Assembly: GCF_016862095.1 (NCBI RefSeq)
Contig: NZ_BOMH01000037.1
Location: 160,479-224,478, forward strand
DNA: 64,000 bases
Reading direction: 5' to 3'
Source: Actinoplanes cyaneus
GTDB taxonomy: Bacteria; Actinomycetota; Actinomycetes; Mycobacteriales; Micromonosporaceae
Position numbers and translations under genes: made by a program. The first letter of the stretch is position 1. Each line of letters starts with the position of its first letter. The notes below the pieces were generated by a model. It had not been told where the DNA came from and did not search any database. It saw nothing but the letters and a program-made list of their open reading frames with translations. This document shows, piece after piece, positions 43,116 to 51,462 of this stretch.

Positions 43116-44015
43116 ATGGGGATTGGCGAGCAGACCGGGGTCACCGAATTCGTTCATCACCTGATCCGCTGGCTACACCGGCTCATGCCGCCAGGCCCAC
43201 GTCTCGACCGGCTGGCGGCCGATCTGGAAACCGCCTTCGGCGACCGACCGGAACTGCTGACCGCAGCCGATTGCCGTGCCGTCGAAAGCCTCGCGCAGGT
43301 GCACACCAGGCACCTCGAACTGCACTTCGACGCAGGCGCCACGGCGGATCCGGACACCCGGTCGCGCGGCTGGCCCCCGGTCGGCCCGGAACAGGTACGA
43401 GACCGGGCGGCCGGGGTCCGCGAGGTGCGGCGCCTGGCGGACGGGACCTTCACGTTGACTCTCGACACCCTCGATCCGGTGGACTTCGCCGGCCCGTATC
43501 TCGAGGCTGCCTTCGCCCTTGCGCACGGTGCCAGGCGACTGGTGCTCGACCTTCGTGGCAACGGGGGCGGCGACCCGGGGACTCTTGCGCTGATCGCCGA
43601 GTGTCTTCTTGGCGACGACGCGCAGGCATTGTCCGAGGTGATCTATCGGGACCGGCGTCGCCAGTGGTGGACGCGCGCGCGCCCGGCCGGCTCGGCGGTG
43701 ACCCAGGATCTGGCCGTGCTGGTGAGTTCGCGCACCTATTCGTCGGCGGAGGCGCTGGCCTACCACCTCCAGGCACGAGGCCGTGCCGTGATTGTCGGCG
43801 AGACCACCCGGGGCGCCGCCGACCACGTCACACCGGTGCAGTTGACCGGCCAGGTAGTGGGCCTGCTGCCGGAGGGCACCGTGATCGACGCCGTCACCGG
43901 CTCGAATTGGGAAGGATCGGGAGTGATCCCTGATATCGCGTGCACGGCGAAGGAAGCCTGGGAGGTGGCCCTGGCCCGATCAGTGTGTGATCGGTCGTCG
44001 ACGAACGGCCGTTGA
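43116..44015 (+). CDS. S41-family peptidase-like protein
   Basis: This 299-residue protein resembles the C-terminal processing protease/retinoid-binding-like S41 fold: a helical N-domain, then VLDLRGNGGGDPGTLALIAE, VSSRTYSSAEALAYHLQARGRAVIVGETTRGAA (nucleophile Ser region) and EGTVIDAVTGSNWEGSGVIPDI. It has no PDZ domain and no signal peptide, so it is probably cytoplasmic. The ATG at 43116 is chosen as the first Met of conserved sequence; the open frame reaches back to 42930. It is a single gene. Confidence 0.75.
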   Translation: MGIGEQTGVTEFVHHLIRWLHRLMPPGPRLDRLAADLETAFGDRPELLTAADCRAVESLAQVHTRHLELHFDAGATADPDTRSRGWPPVGPEQVRDRAAGVREVRRLADGTFTLTLDTLDPVDFAGPYLEAAFALAHGARRLVLDLRGNGGGDPGTLALIAECLLGDDAQALSEVIYRDRRRQWWTRARPAGSAVTQDLAVLVSSRTYSSAEALAYHLQARGRAVIVGETTRGAADHVTPVQLTGQVVGLLPEGTVIDAVTGSNWEGSGVIPDIACTAKEAWEVALARSVCDRSSTNGR

Positions 44016-44266
44016 CCTGGCGTCGGGCGCCGGCATGCCAGCCGTCGGAACAAGCTCGCTCAGCGGCAGATGAGGACGTCGCGTCGGCGCGGGTCCCGGC
44101 TGCCTATGGCCGTGGTGCTCGACGTCCACCGCCGGAAAGTACCGATCGCACAGCGCACGGACGGCAGCTGAGTGAGTTGCCGCCCAGCCCTCCCGAGCCA
44201 TTTGGTGGCGCACCGGTGCCCGTAGAACTGGTTATGCGAGCGGCCTTCGCGACCTAGCCTGTCGCC

Positions 44267-45001
44267 ATGATGATCAACATCCTCGAGTGGGTGGCCCGGC
44301 GGCGGGTGGCGGTGCTGGTCGTGTCGCTGTCGGTCGCGGTCCTGCTCCAGGTGCTTCGCCACACGGCAGGCGATGGCCACTCCCTGCGGCTCGATCTCGT
44401 GATCGGCGTCCTGCCGGTCCTTCCGTTGATCTTGTGCGCGGCCGTCGTCGGCCGCACCTTCCACCCGGCCAAGCTGATCGCACGGCCCGAAGTTCCCGCC
44501 CTCGACGTCCCGGCGAACCCGGCTGTCGTCCTCGGGTCCGCGGGTTACACCTTCTTCGCCGTGTTCCTCCTGGGTGCCACAACCCAGGGACTCGTCACGG
44601 GCCTGGACTTCGCGTTCGCGGCACCCGCCCTGGTCATCATCGGCGGGCAACTGGCCGCTTTCTGGTGGGCGGCACTGGGCCGGTACGGAGTGCGTCTCAC
44701 CCCGGACGGGATCATCGACCGGCAGGTGTACGGGCGTCTCTTCGTACCGTGGGAAGCCCTGGCCACGGTAGAACCGGCATACCCCCGTGACGCCCACCGG
44801 GTGGTTCTGCGCGTCGAACGCCTCGACCTGGTACGCAAGCGCGGCTTCCGCGCTGGTGGCCGCACCCTGCTCCCGGCCGCAGGCGTGAGCGCCGCATTCC
44901 TGACCCACGCCATCAACCAGTACGCAAGCCATCCCGAATCCCGGCCGGCTATCGGCTCAGTGACAGCCCTGACCCACCTTCAGTCGACCTCCCAGCGCTG
45001 A
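44267..45001 (+). CDS. Membrane protein with PH-like C-terminal part
   Basis: This 244-residue protein has four predicted helices (about 12-30, 42-62, 85-105, 112-132). A soluble beta-rich part with RYGVRLTPDGIIDRQVYGRLFVPWEALATVEPA resembles bacterial PH-like domains. Function unknown. The ATG pair at 44267 lacks a clear ribosome site. Confidence 0.65.
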   Translation: MMINILEWVARRRVAVLVVSLSVAVLLQVLRHTAGDGHSLRLDLVIGVLPVLPLILCAAVVGRTFHPAKLIARPEVPALDVPANPAVVLGSAGYTFFAVFLLGATTQGLVTGLDFAFAAPALVIIGGQLAAFWWAALGRYGVRLTPDGIIDRQVYGRLFVPWEALATVEPAYPRDAHRVVLRVERLDLVRKRGFRAGGRTLLPAAGVSAAFLTHAINQYASHPESRPAIGSVTALTHLQSTSQR

Positions 45002-45135
45002 TCCGTTCCGCAGCCACCGGTTCATCCCGGGCGAACGAGCACAGAATCGGCCCGCAGAACGCGGATCGTATGCGGCAGAACCGGCCGAGCGTGATGCGTG
45101 AGCGCGGCACCGGCTGATCGTCGGCTCGGTGACCG

Positions 45136-45699
45136 TCAGGCGGTGGTGTCGTAGTCGATGTAGAGACCGTGCTTGATCGGGACTCCCAATTCGTCGAGGG
45201 CCGCGCCGAACGACTTGTCGTCCTCGGCATGGCCCGGCCGGGTCTGCTCCACCACGTCGCCGAAGGTCAGCTTCAAGCGACGGAACTTCAGCACGGTGGT
45301 GCGAAGGCTAGCGCGGTCGGTCCAGTGCTCGCCGTCGACCACGACTCCGGTCAGCGCCGAGACGGGGTAGCGGTCCTTGGTGCCGTCCGCCCGAGTCACA
45401 GCAATCTCGGAATGGCTCAGCCGGACCTTGACCACTTCTCGCCGTTTCCGGCGGTAATCGAGCCAGATCAGCACCGTCAGGATGGCGGGCACGCCCAGCA
45501 GAACGACGTCCAGGAGGACAAAGGTCAGGAACATGCCTCGAGACAGTTTCGACGAGAAACTCGTGAAGAACGAGGCGAGCAGGATCACGCCGGGCGCAGC
45601 AGACATGCCCATGGCGATCATGCCGATGATGATGCCTGAGGTGGGCGCGGCCGGGTCGGCGGACCACGTCGTCGCACGCTTCTCATCCACACCGGTCAT
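45136..45699 (-). CDS. Membrane protein with PH-like C-terminal part
   Basis: This 187-residue protein has two N-terminal helices (about 22-46 and 57-80). A soluble domain (RLSHSEIAVTRADGTKDRYPVSALTGVVVDG, then a WTDR region) has the layout of bacterial PH-like domains, as in the gene at 44267, although sequence similarity is weak. Function unknown. The start ATG at 45699 is chosen because the helices begin soon after it; 117 nt of open frame lie upstream. Confidence 0.6.
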   Translation of the reverse strand: MTGVDEKRATTWSADPAAPTSGIIIGMIAMGMSAAPGVILLASFFTSFSSKLSRGMFLTFVLLDVVLLGVPAILTVLIWLDYRRKRREVVKVRLSHSEIAVTRADGTKDRYPVSALTGVVVDGEHWTDRASLRTTVLKFRRLKLTFGDVVEQTRPGHAEDDKSFGAALDELGVPIKHGLYIDYDTTA

Positions 45700-45822
45700 T
45701 CTGCTGGACGGATCACGGGTTTCGGACTCCTCGAGGCCCCGATCCGGCGACCACGTCCGTTGCTCCGGCCGCCGGCAGCAAATCCGGATGCGGCCCAGCA
45801 CCGTGTTCTCCACCATGGTGGC

Positions 45823-46038
45823 GTGCTGGAAGCGTGGGGAATCACCTTGACGCCGGAGATCGCGCGGCAGGTCAGGCGGTGGCGGGTCGAGGAGGAGTGC
45901 TCCTGGCGCGTGATCGCCGCACTCGCGGATCAGACGTGGGCTACCGATACGCGCGGCAACCAGCTGTTCGGCGAGGACCTGTGCAGGGAGAGCGCACTGG
46001 TGCTGGGCGAGGATCCGAACGACGATGCATGGAACTGA
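45823..46038 (+). CDS. Small helical protein, about 71 residues
   Basis: The sequence TPEIARQVRRWRVEEECSWRVIAALADQTWATDTRGNQLFGEDLCRESALVLGED has a helix-turn-helix-like spacing (SWRVIAALADQTW). It could be a small DNA-binding or regulatory protein. The GTG start at 45823 is uncertain; the frame is open to 45760. I do not recognise a named family. Confidence 0.55.
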   Translation: MLEAWGITLTPEIARQVRRWRVEEECSWRVIAALADQTWATDTRGNQLFGEDLCRESALVLGEDPNDDAWN

Positions 46039-46050
46039 CGGTGAGCGCGT

Positions 46051-46857
46051 TCAGGCGAGCCTGGTCACCCCGACCGGCAGGGAGGGCGCCTGCCCGATTC
46101 CCAGCCTGGTGGGCACCGATGTGTCGTGGCCGGGCACCACCGTGCCGCCCGCGGCGAGCTCACGGGCGCGGTCGAACGCGGCGTAGACATCCGGCATCGA
46201 ATGCAGGATCGGGCCCGGACGGTCAGTCTCGGCATTCTCGAAGAAGTGCAGCGCGTCGGAGGCGAGCACAAGCGGCCCGGATGCCGTCCGAACCGCGACG
46301 ATCTGCATTCCCGCCGTGTGGCCGCCGACCAGATGTGCCGACACGCCGGGCGCGACCTCGTGGTCCCCGGAGAGGGCGACCGCCCGGCCGGTGTCCAGCA
46401 GCGCCGCGACGTGCCCGAGATCGTCGCGGTCGCTCAGCCACGCTTCACGAGTGTTCCGCTTCGCCGCGGGTCCGGCCCAGTAGGCCAGTTCCGCCGCTTG
46501 GACGAACACCCGCGCGCGGGGCAACGATCGGACGCCGCCCGCGTGGTCGTAGTGCAGATGGGTCAGTACGACGGTGTCGACGCCGGCCGCAGCGATCCCG
46601 CTGCCGGCCAGCAGGGCGGGCACCGACGTCCGGAACGACCAGCCGGTCAGCGGCGGATCGGCGGCCGGGTCCATTCCGGTGTCGACCAGGATCGTCCGAT
46701 CGGCGGAGAGCACCAGCCAGGCGTAGTACGCGATGTCGTGCCGTTCGCCGCTCGCGGCGTCCCAGCCGAGGAAGTGCTCACCACGGACGCCGGCCCGGCA
46801 CCCGTACTGCAGCGCGTACACGGTCGACACTCCCGGGGTCGCGCCGCGGACCAGCAT
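46051..46857 (-). CDS. Metallo-beta-lactamase-fold hydrolase (lactonase-like)
   Basis: This 268-residue protein has the zinc motif THLHYDHAGG, a following VGGHTAGM and VVPGHD, as in N-acyl-homoserine lactonases and related lactone hydrolases. The opening VYALQYGCRAGVRGEHFLG also matches that group. Its start overlaps the MHS transporter stop (ATGA), so it is the second gene of that operon. There it may open a sugar-acid or quinate-type lactone produced by PQQ oxidation; this is inferred. Confidence 0.8.
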   Translation of the reverse strand: MLVRGATPGVSTVYALQYGCRAGVRGEHFLGWDAASGERHDIAYYAWLVLSADRTILVDTGMDPAADPPLTGWSFRTSVPALLAGSGIAAAGVDTVVLTHLHYDHAGGVRSLPRARVFVQAAELAYWAGPAAKRNTREAWLSDRDDLGHVAALLDTGRAVALSGDHEVAPGVSAHLVGGHTAGMQIVAVRTASGPLVLASDALHFFENAETDRPGPILHSMPDVYAAFDRARELAAGGTVVPGHDTSVPTRLGIGQAPSLPVGVTRLA

Positions 46858-48188
46858 CAGGCGGCCACGTTCGCGGCGTCGTCGCGCGGCTCGGAGGACC
46901 CGCCGAGCCGCGCGGTCGGCACCCGGAAGGTTTCTCGCGCGGTACTGACCGCGACGATGCTCACCAGGCAGAGCAAGGCGGTGATCACCGCGGCGCCCAG
47001 CCACGCGTCACGGGTGGAGCCGACCACCCAGCCGATGATCGAGGGGACGAACCCGGCGATCGCGAATCCGATCTGGGTGCCCAGCGCGGTGCCCGTCAGC
47101 CGTACCCGGGCCGGGAACATCTCGCCGTAGAAGGCCGGCCAGACGGCGCTGGTCATGGTGTAGACGACGCCGAAGAACAGGACACCGACAATGCCGATCA
47201 GCACATAGCTTCGCGTGCTGATCGACCACAGATAGGCGAAGGTCATCACCGCGCTGCCGATCGACCCGGCGATGAACTGCCGCTTGCGCCCGGTCCGGTC
47301 CGACAGACGGCCCCACAACGGGATGGCGGCCATCGCGACCAGGTTGGCCAGCACGCCCACCCACAGCATCGGCGTCCTGTCGAGGCCGAGCGTGTTGACC
47401 GCGTAGGACAGCGCCCAGACGGTGAAGATCGTGCTGGGCGTGGCGATCAGCGCGGCGAACACGACCCGCGCCACGGCCCGCCAGTGGTGCCGGAACAGTT
47501 CCGCGAGCGGCACCCGGGCGACGTCGTCGCGCTCGGCTCCGCGGACGAACACCGGGGTCTCCTGCAGCGAACGACGGATCAGCACCGCGACGACCGCGAC
47601 GACCGCGCTGATCCAGAACGGCACCCGCCAGCCCCAGGTGAGCAGGGAGTGTTCCGGCAGAGCGGCCACCGGGATGAAGACCATCGTGGCGATCGCCTGG
47701 CCGCCCTGGGTGCCCATGAGGGTGAAGCTGCTGAAGTAGGCCCGCTGACCGTCCGGAGCATGTTCGAGCGTCGCGGAGTTGGCGCTGGCCTGCTCGCCAC
47801 CGGCGAAGAAGCCCTGCAGCAGCCGGAGCAGCACCAGCAGGATCGGCGCGGCGATCCCGATCACGGCATACGACGGCAGGCAGCCGATGAGGAACGTCGT
47901 GATGCCCATGGCCACGACGGTGAGGAGCAGGACCCGCCGACGGCCGTGCCGGTCACCGACATGGCCGAGGACGATCGCGCCCAGCGGGCGCGCCGCATAG
48001 CCGACACCGAAGGTTGCCAGTGACACGAGGGTGCCGACGGCCCGATCGCCCTCGGGGAAGAAGACCCGGCCGAAGACCAGCGCCGCGGCTGTCCCGTACA
48101 GGAAGAAGTCGTAGTACTCCAAGGCACTGCCGACCCACGCCGAGCGGGCCGCCAGAGCGGCGTTCGCCCGGCCGCTCGAAGTCAGCAC
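46857..48188 (-). CDS. MHS-family (shikimate/ProP-type) MFS transporter
   Basis: This 443-residue protein has twelve predicted helices, the MHS signature start SAWVGSALEYYDFFLYGTAAALVFGRVFFP, the loop GHVGDRHGRRRVL (75-87), and RLLQGFFAGGEQ. The family includes shikimate, alpha-ketoglutarate and dicarboxylate proton symporters. The GTG start follows GGGAGG at 6 nt. The promoter has both the TetR-type operator (over the start point) and an IclR-type operator (upstream), so it is probably the uptake system for the same regulon. Confidence 0.87.
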   Translation of the reverse strand: MLTSSGRANAALAARSAWVGSALEYYDFFLYGTAAALVFGRVFFPEGDRAVGTLVSLATFGVGYAARPLGAIVLGHVGDRHGRRRVLLLTVVAMGITTFLIGCLPSYAVIGIAAPILLVLLRLLQGFFAGGEQASANSATLEHAPDGQRAYFSSFTLMGTQGGQAIATMVFIPVAALPEHSLLTWGWRVPFWISAVVAVVAVLIRRSLQETPVFVRGAERDDVARVPLAELFRHHWRAVARVVFAALIATPSTIFTVWALSYAVNTLGLDRTPMLWVGVLANLVAMAAIPLWGRLSDRTGRKRQFIAGSIGSAVMTFAYLWSISTRSYVLIGIVGVLFFGVVYTMTSAVWPAFYGEMFPARVRLTGTALGTQIGFAIAGFVPSIIGWVVGSTRDAWLGAAVITALLCLVSIVAVSTARETFRVPTARLGGSSEPRDDAANVAA

Positions 48189-48210
48189 GATCAGCCTCCC
48201 CGGACCGGAA

Positions 48211-48230
48211 TGTACTAACAGGTGAGTACG
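48211..48230. promoter_or_regulatory. TetR-type operator, site 3
   Basis: TGTACT-AACAGGTG-AGTACG keeps the 6-8-6 spacing, with complementary changes in both arms. It lies just downstream of the presumed -10 of the MHS transporter promoter, as in sites 1 and 2. Confidence 0.62.
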
Positions 48231-48238
48231 TGCCGAAC

Positions 48239-48267
48239 AGCCTGCAATGTCGCCGGGCCGCTGTCAA
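48239..48267 (-). promoter_or_regulatory. Possible promoter of the MHS transporter operon
   Basis: TTGACA (48262-48267 on the minus strand) with CAGGCT (48239-48244) after 17 bp. The -35 is perfect and the -10 poor, which would suit activation by the IclR-type site just upstream. Confidence 0.48.
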
Positions 48268-48287
48268 CGCCGGACGGGTCTCGACTG

Positions 48288-48306
48288 TGGTCCACCAGAC
48301 GGACCT
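48288..48306. promoter_or_regulatory. IclR-type operator, site 6
   Basis: TGGTCC-ACCAGAC-GGACCT lies about 20 bp upstream of the transporter's -35. That is an activating position, unlike sites 1 and 3. It could also serve the esterase gene to the right. Confidence 0.68.
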
Positions 48307-48437
48307 CCGGTACCGCGCTTCGATCCACCATCCAGATAAACTCCTCGTTTCGCAACGCGCAAGCACCGACTTGACGTATTGAGCGCCATCAGTCGGCCCG
48401 GATGTACCGCACAGCGGATCGCCGCTACGGTCGCGCC

Positions 48438-50297
48438 ATGACCAACATCGACCGACGTCGCTTGCTCCAGGGCACCGCCGCGCTGGCCGCGGGCGCCGCG
48501 CTGACACCGCTCGCCGCCCCGGCGCACGCCGCACCCGCTCCCGACCGGGCGAAGCCTCTCGACGGCCGTCCCTATCCCGCATACGACTACTCACGGGCCA
48601 ACAAGCTGCCGCGGGAGATGACCGGCTACTGGACCAAGTCGTTCGAGGTCGGCGGCACCACCCGGACCGCGAAGGTATACATCTCGGCCGAAACACCCAT
48701 CCGTTCCTACTTCACGGTGGTCGCGGTGCCCGACGGTGCCGACACCGCCGAGTTCCTCCAGGCATCGGGCTGGCGTGCCGCGGCCGACCAGCGGCAGGAG
48801 GCCCTGTTCGTCCTGGAACCGGGCCCGTCGGGCTGGGCCGGGGCCGAGCCGGAAGCCGCCTATGTGACGGCGGCGCTCGGCTTCTACCAGGCCAACAACT
48901 ACTTCTCGATCTTCGGCGAGAGCTACCTCGTCGGGTACGGCGCAGGCGCACCGGTCCTGGAGGCGTGGGCGGTCGCGAACCCGCTCAAGGTCATCGCTCA
49001 GGCGTACGTGGACTCCCCCGGCCTGGACGCCGCCTACCTCGCCTCGTACGCGTCGCGTCAGTACGACGGCCGGACGGCCTACACCCCGGTCGAGTTCCCC
49101 GCCGGATTCCGGCTCGTCCGCTACGCCGAGACAGTGCTGCCGACCTGGTACATCAGCCCGGACACACGCCGGTTCACGGCCAGCCTGGCGTACTGGAAAC
49201 GCTCCAACGACACCGTCCCGTCAGGCCGTCACGATCGGGTGCTCGGCACCGTCTACCGGCAGCGCCCCGGCTCGGGCCGGTGGATGACCTCCCACGCCGG
49301 GCCCATCTCCCGGGTCGCCGTCCGGTCACATCGCGCCACCACCGGCCAGATCATCGCGTTCCTCACCGGCTACACCCGCTACGAAAACTCCTTCGCCTAC
49401 GGCAACCAGCTCTACGAACGGGCCGACTTCCGGCGACTCGGCATCGAGGTCCACACCATGCGGGTAGCCGGATTCGTCCGCGAATACCTCGTCCATCGGC
49501 CCCGATCCGCCCGCCGCAAAGCGCCTGTCGTGTTCGTCTGGCCCGGCGACAGCCAGACCGGCAAGGTCTTCGTCGACGCCACCCAGTGGTGGAAGGTCGC
49601 CGATCGCGAGGGCATCGTCCTCGTCATCGTCGGCGAGCAGTACAGTCGCACCTCCGTGGTGGTCAGTCACCGTGACTCACTGGCCTTCTTCCGTCAGTTG
49701 CGGGACACCGTCACCGTCCGCTACGACGTCGACCCGGCCCGTTTCTACTCCACCGGCCAGTCCGCCGGCAGTGGTGTCACGCAGAACCTCGCCATCGCGT
49801 TCCCCGAGTACTTCGCCGCGGTCGCGTCCAGTTCCTTCCCGGCCGCGCCGAGTGCGGCCGGAACCGTCGTCCTCGACGGCGTCACCTACCCGGCCGGCCG
49901 GCAGAAGATCCCGAACTACATGATCTACGGGTACGGCGACATCCAGGGCTTCGTCGGCACGCTGTGGGACGACACGCAGAACCAGATGGACAGCTGGGCG
50001 CAGTATCACCTCGGTGTGGACGGGCTGACCCTCGCCGACGTGGACACCGTCGCCGGCCGGCGCAGCGGATTCCACCACCGATTCCAGAGCTGGACCTGGC
50101 ACGACAGGACCGCCCGCGTCCCGATTCTCAAACTCACCAGGAACCTCTACCGATCCCACAACACCACCGCCGAGGAACCGCCTCTGCTCTGGGACTTCCT
50201 CAAGCACTACAGCCGTGAGACAGCCGCCGACGGCACCGTCACGCGTTACTACAGCCCTTCGGCCTTCAGCCGCCCCGGCGACCGGCGCCGCATCTGA
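48438..50297 (+). CDS. Tat-exported esterase/depolymerase-like protein with two hydrolase halves
   Basis: This 619-residue protein has a Tat signal (DRRRLLQGTAALAAGAALTP, 5-24) and two alpha/beta-hydrolase-like halves. In the first, the nucleophile elbow is GYGAG (166-170), with Gly where Ser should be. In the second it is intact (STGQSAGSG, Ser442), followed by FPEYFAAVASSSFP and a late His-rich segment. The second half resembles PHB-depolymerase/feruloyl-esterase-type enzymes. It is divergent from the MHS transporter. A role in releasing quinate or phenolic acids from plant esters would fit the regulon, but this is inference. The ATG lacks a clear ribosome site. Confidence 0.75.
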   Translation: MTNIDRRRLLQGTAALAAGAALTPLAAPAHAAPAPDRAKPLDGRPYPAYDYSRANKLPREMTGYWTKSFEVGGTTRTAKVYISAETPIRSYFTVVAVPDGADTAEFLQASGWRAAADQRQEALFVLEPGPSGWAGAEPEAAYVTAALGFYQANNYFSIFGESYLVGYGAGAPVLEAWAVANPLKVIAQAYVDSPGLDAAYLASYASRQYDGRTAYTPVEFPAGFRLVRYAETVLPTWYISPDTRRFTASLAYWKRSNDTVPSGRHDRVLGTVYRQRPGSGRWMTSHAGPISRVAVRSHRATTGQIIAFLTGYTRYENSFAYGNQLYERADFRRLGIEVHTMRVAGFVREYLVHRPRSARRKAPVVFVWPGDSQTGKVFVDATQWWKVADREGIVLVIVGEQYSRTSVVVSHRDSLAFFRQLRDTVTVRYDVDPARFYSTGQSAGSGVTQNLAIAFPEYFAAVASSSFPAAPSAAGTVVLDGVTYPAGRQKIPNYMIYGYGDIQGFVGTLWDDTQNQMDSWAQYHLGVDGLTLADVDTVAGRRSGFHHRFQSWTWHDRTARVPILKLTRNLYRSHNTTAEEPPLLWDFLKHYSRETAADGTVTRYYSPSAFSRPGDRRRI

Positions 50298-50302
50298 CTC
50301 CG

Positions 50303-50317
50303 CAGGCAACGCCTGCC
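50303..50317. terminator. Short hairpin between convergent genes
   Basis: GCAGGC-aac-GCCTGC is a 6-bp stem in the 43-bp gap between the esterase gene and the LacI gene. Confidence 0.4.
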
Positions 50318-50340
50318 CCCGGAAACCGGCCACCGACTGT

Positions 50341-51348
50341 TCAGCGCTGTCTGACCCGGGTGGCGCTGGACTCGCGGACGACCAGCTCGGGTTCGAAGAC
50401 CACGTCGCGCGGGGTGCGGCCCGCCGCGCTCATCTCCTCGAGGACCAGCCGGACCGCCGCCTGCCCGATCTCGGCCGCGGCCTGGTGGACGCTGGTCAGC
50501 TCGACCGCGCACGCGGCACTGGCCAGGTCGGTGTCGTCGAAGCCGACGACGGCGAGGTCCTCGGGCACGCGCAGGCCGTCCCGAGTGACCGCCTGGATCA
50601 CTCCGGTCGCGATCAGGTCGTTGGCGCAGAACACGGCGGTCGGCCGCTCGGCCGCCGGGAGTGCCGTGAGCCGCGCGCCGGCGGCGAGGCCGTCGCCGAT
50701 GCCGTCGCTGTCGACGCCGATCCAGGTGAGGTGGGCGCCCCCGGCCGTGGTGACGTGACCGGCGCCCTGGTAGCGCTCGTCGTGGCGCCAGCCGACGAAG
50801 GCGAGGTGCCGGTGGCCGCTGTCGAGCAGGTGCCGGGCGGCGAGTTCCCCGCCCAGAGTGTCGTCGCTGCGCACCGAGCTGCGCCGGCGGCTGGGCACTT
50901 CGCGGCCGAGCACGACGATCGGGGTGCCGCGTTCCTCGATGGTGGCGAATCGTGGGTGGTCGACGTCGTTGGGCGTGATGATCAGCCCGTCGAGCCGGCG
51001 TTCGGCGAGGTGGCGCAGCAGGCGGTCCTCACGGTCGTGCCGGCCCAGGCCCGTGTCGAACAGGGCGAGGTCGGCGCCGGCCTCGGTCGCGGCCTGTTCG
51101 GCGCCGGTGGCGACGTCGGCGAAGAACGGGTTGCCGAAGTCGAGCACGACCAGGCCGATGGTGCGGCTGCGGCCGTTGCGCAGGGCGCGGGCTGCCGCGT
51201 TCGGCACGTAGCCGACCTCGGCCATAGCCCGCATGACGCGGTCCCTGGTCTCGGCGTTGACCAGGTGCGGCCGGTTGAGCGTGTTGCTCACCGTGCCGTC
51301 GGAGACGCCGGCCACGCGAGCCACATCCCGGATCGTCGCGCGTGCCAC
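50341..51348 (-). CDS. LacI-family regulator (rhamnoside locus, distal)
   Basis: This 335-residue protein has an N-terminal LacI HTH (TIRDVARVAGVSDGTVSNTLNRPHLVNAETRDRVMRAMAEVGYVPNAAARAL) and a periplasmic-binding-like sensor domain (VFCANDLIATGVIQAV, VGFDDTDLASA). The GTG at 51348 is chosen over an ATG two codons earlier because AGGAG sits only 1 nt from that ATG but 7 nt from the GTG. It is downstream of the rhamnosidase gene in the same direction and resembles the LacI at 57362 in its HTH and hinge. Confidence 0.87.
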   Translation of the reverse strand: MARATIRDVARVAGVSDGTVSNTLNRPHLVNAETRDRVMRAMAEVGYVPNAAARALRNGRSRTIGLVVLDFGNPFFADVATGAEQAATEAGADLALFDTGLGRHDREDRLLRHLAERRLDGLIITPNDVDHPRFATIEERGTPIVVLGREVPSRRRSSVRSDDTLGGELAARHLLDSGHRHLAFVGWRHDERYQGAGHVTTAGGAHLTWIGVDSDGIGDGLAAGARLTALPAAERPTAVFCANDLIATGVIQAVTRDGLRVPEDLAVVGFDDTDLASAACAVELTSVHQAAAEIGQAAVRLVLEEMSAAGRTPRDVVFEPELVVRESSATRVRQR

Positions 51349-51381
51349 TGCCATCTCCTGGTCCTAGCCGCCACCCGGTAC

Positions 51382-51454
51382 GGCGGCTCCCGACGGTCGA
51401 GCCTACGGGAGCCGCCCGCGTGAGGGCCCGATGGTCGAACCTGCGGGAGCCGCC
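51382..51454 (-). terminator. Alternative hairpins with a duplicated right arm after the rhamnosidase gene
   Basis: The arm GGCGGCTCCC (51382-51391) can pair exactly with GGGAGCCGCC at 51407-51416 or at 51445-51454. The right arm is part of a 22-bp direct repeat (51395-51416 and 51433-51454, 20 of 22 identical). Confidence 0.6.
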
Positions 51455-51462
51455 GGGCCGGC

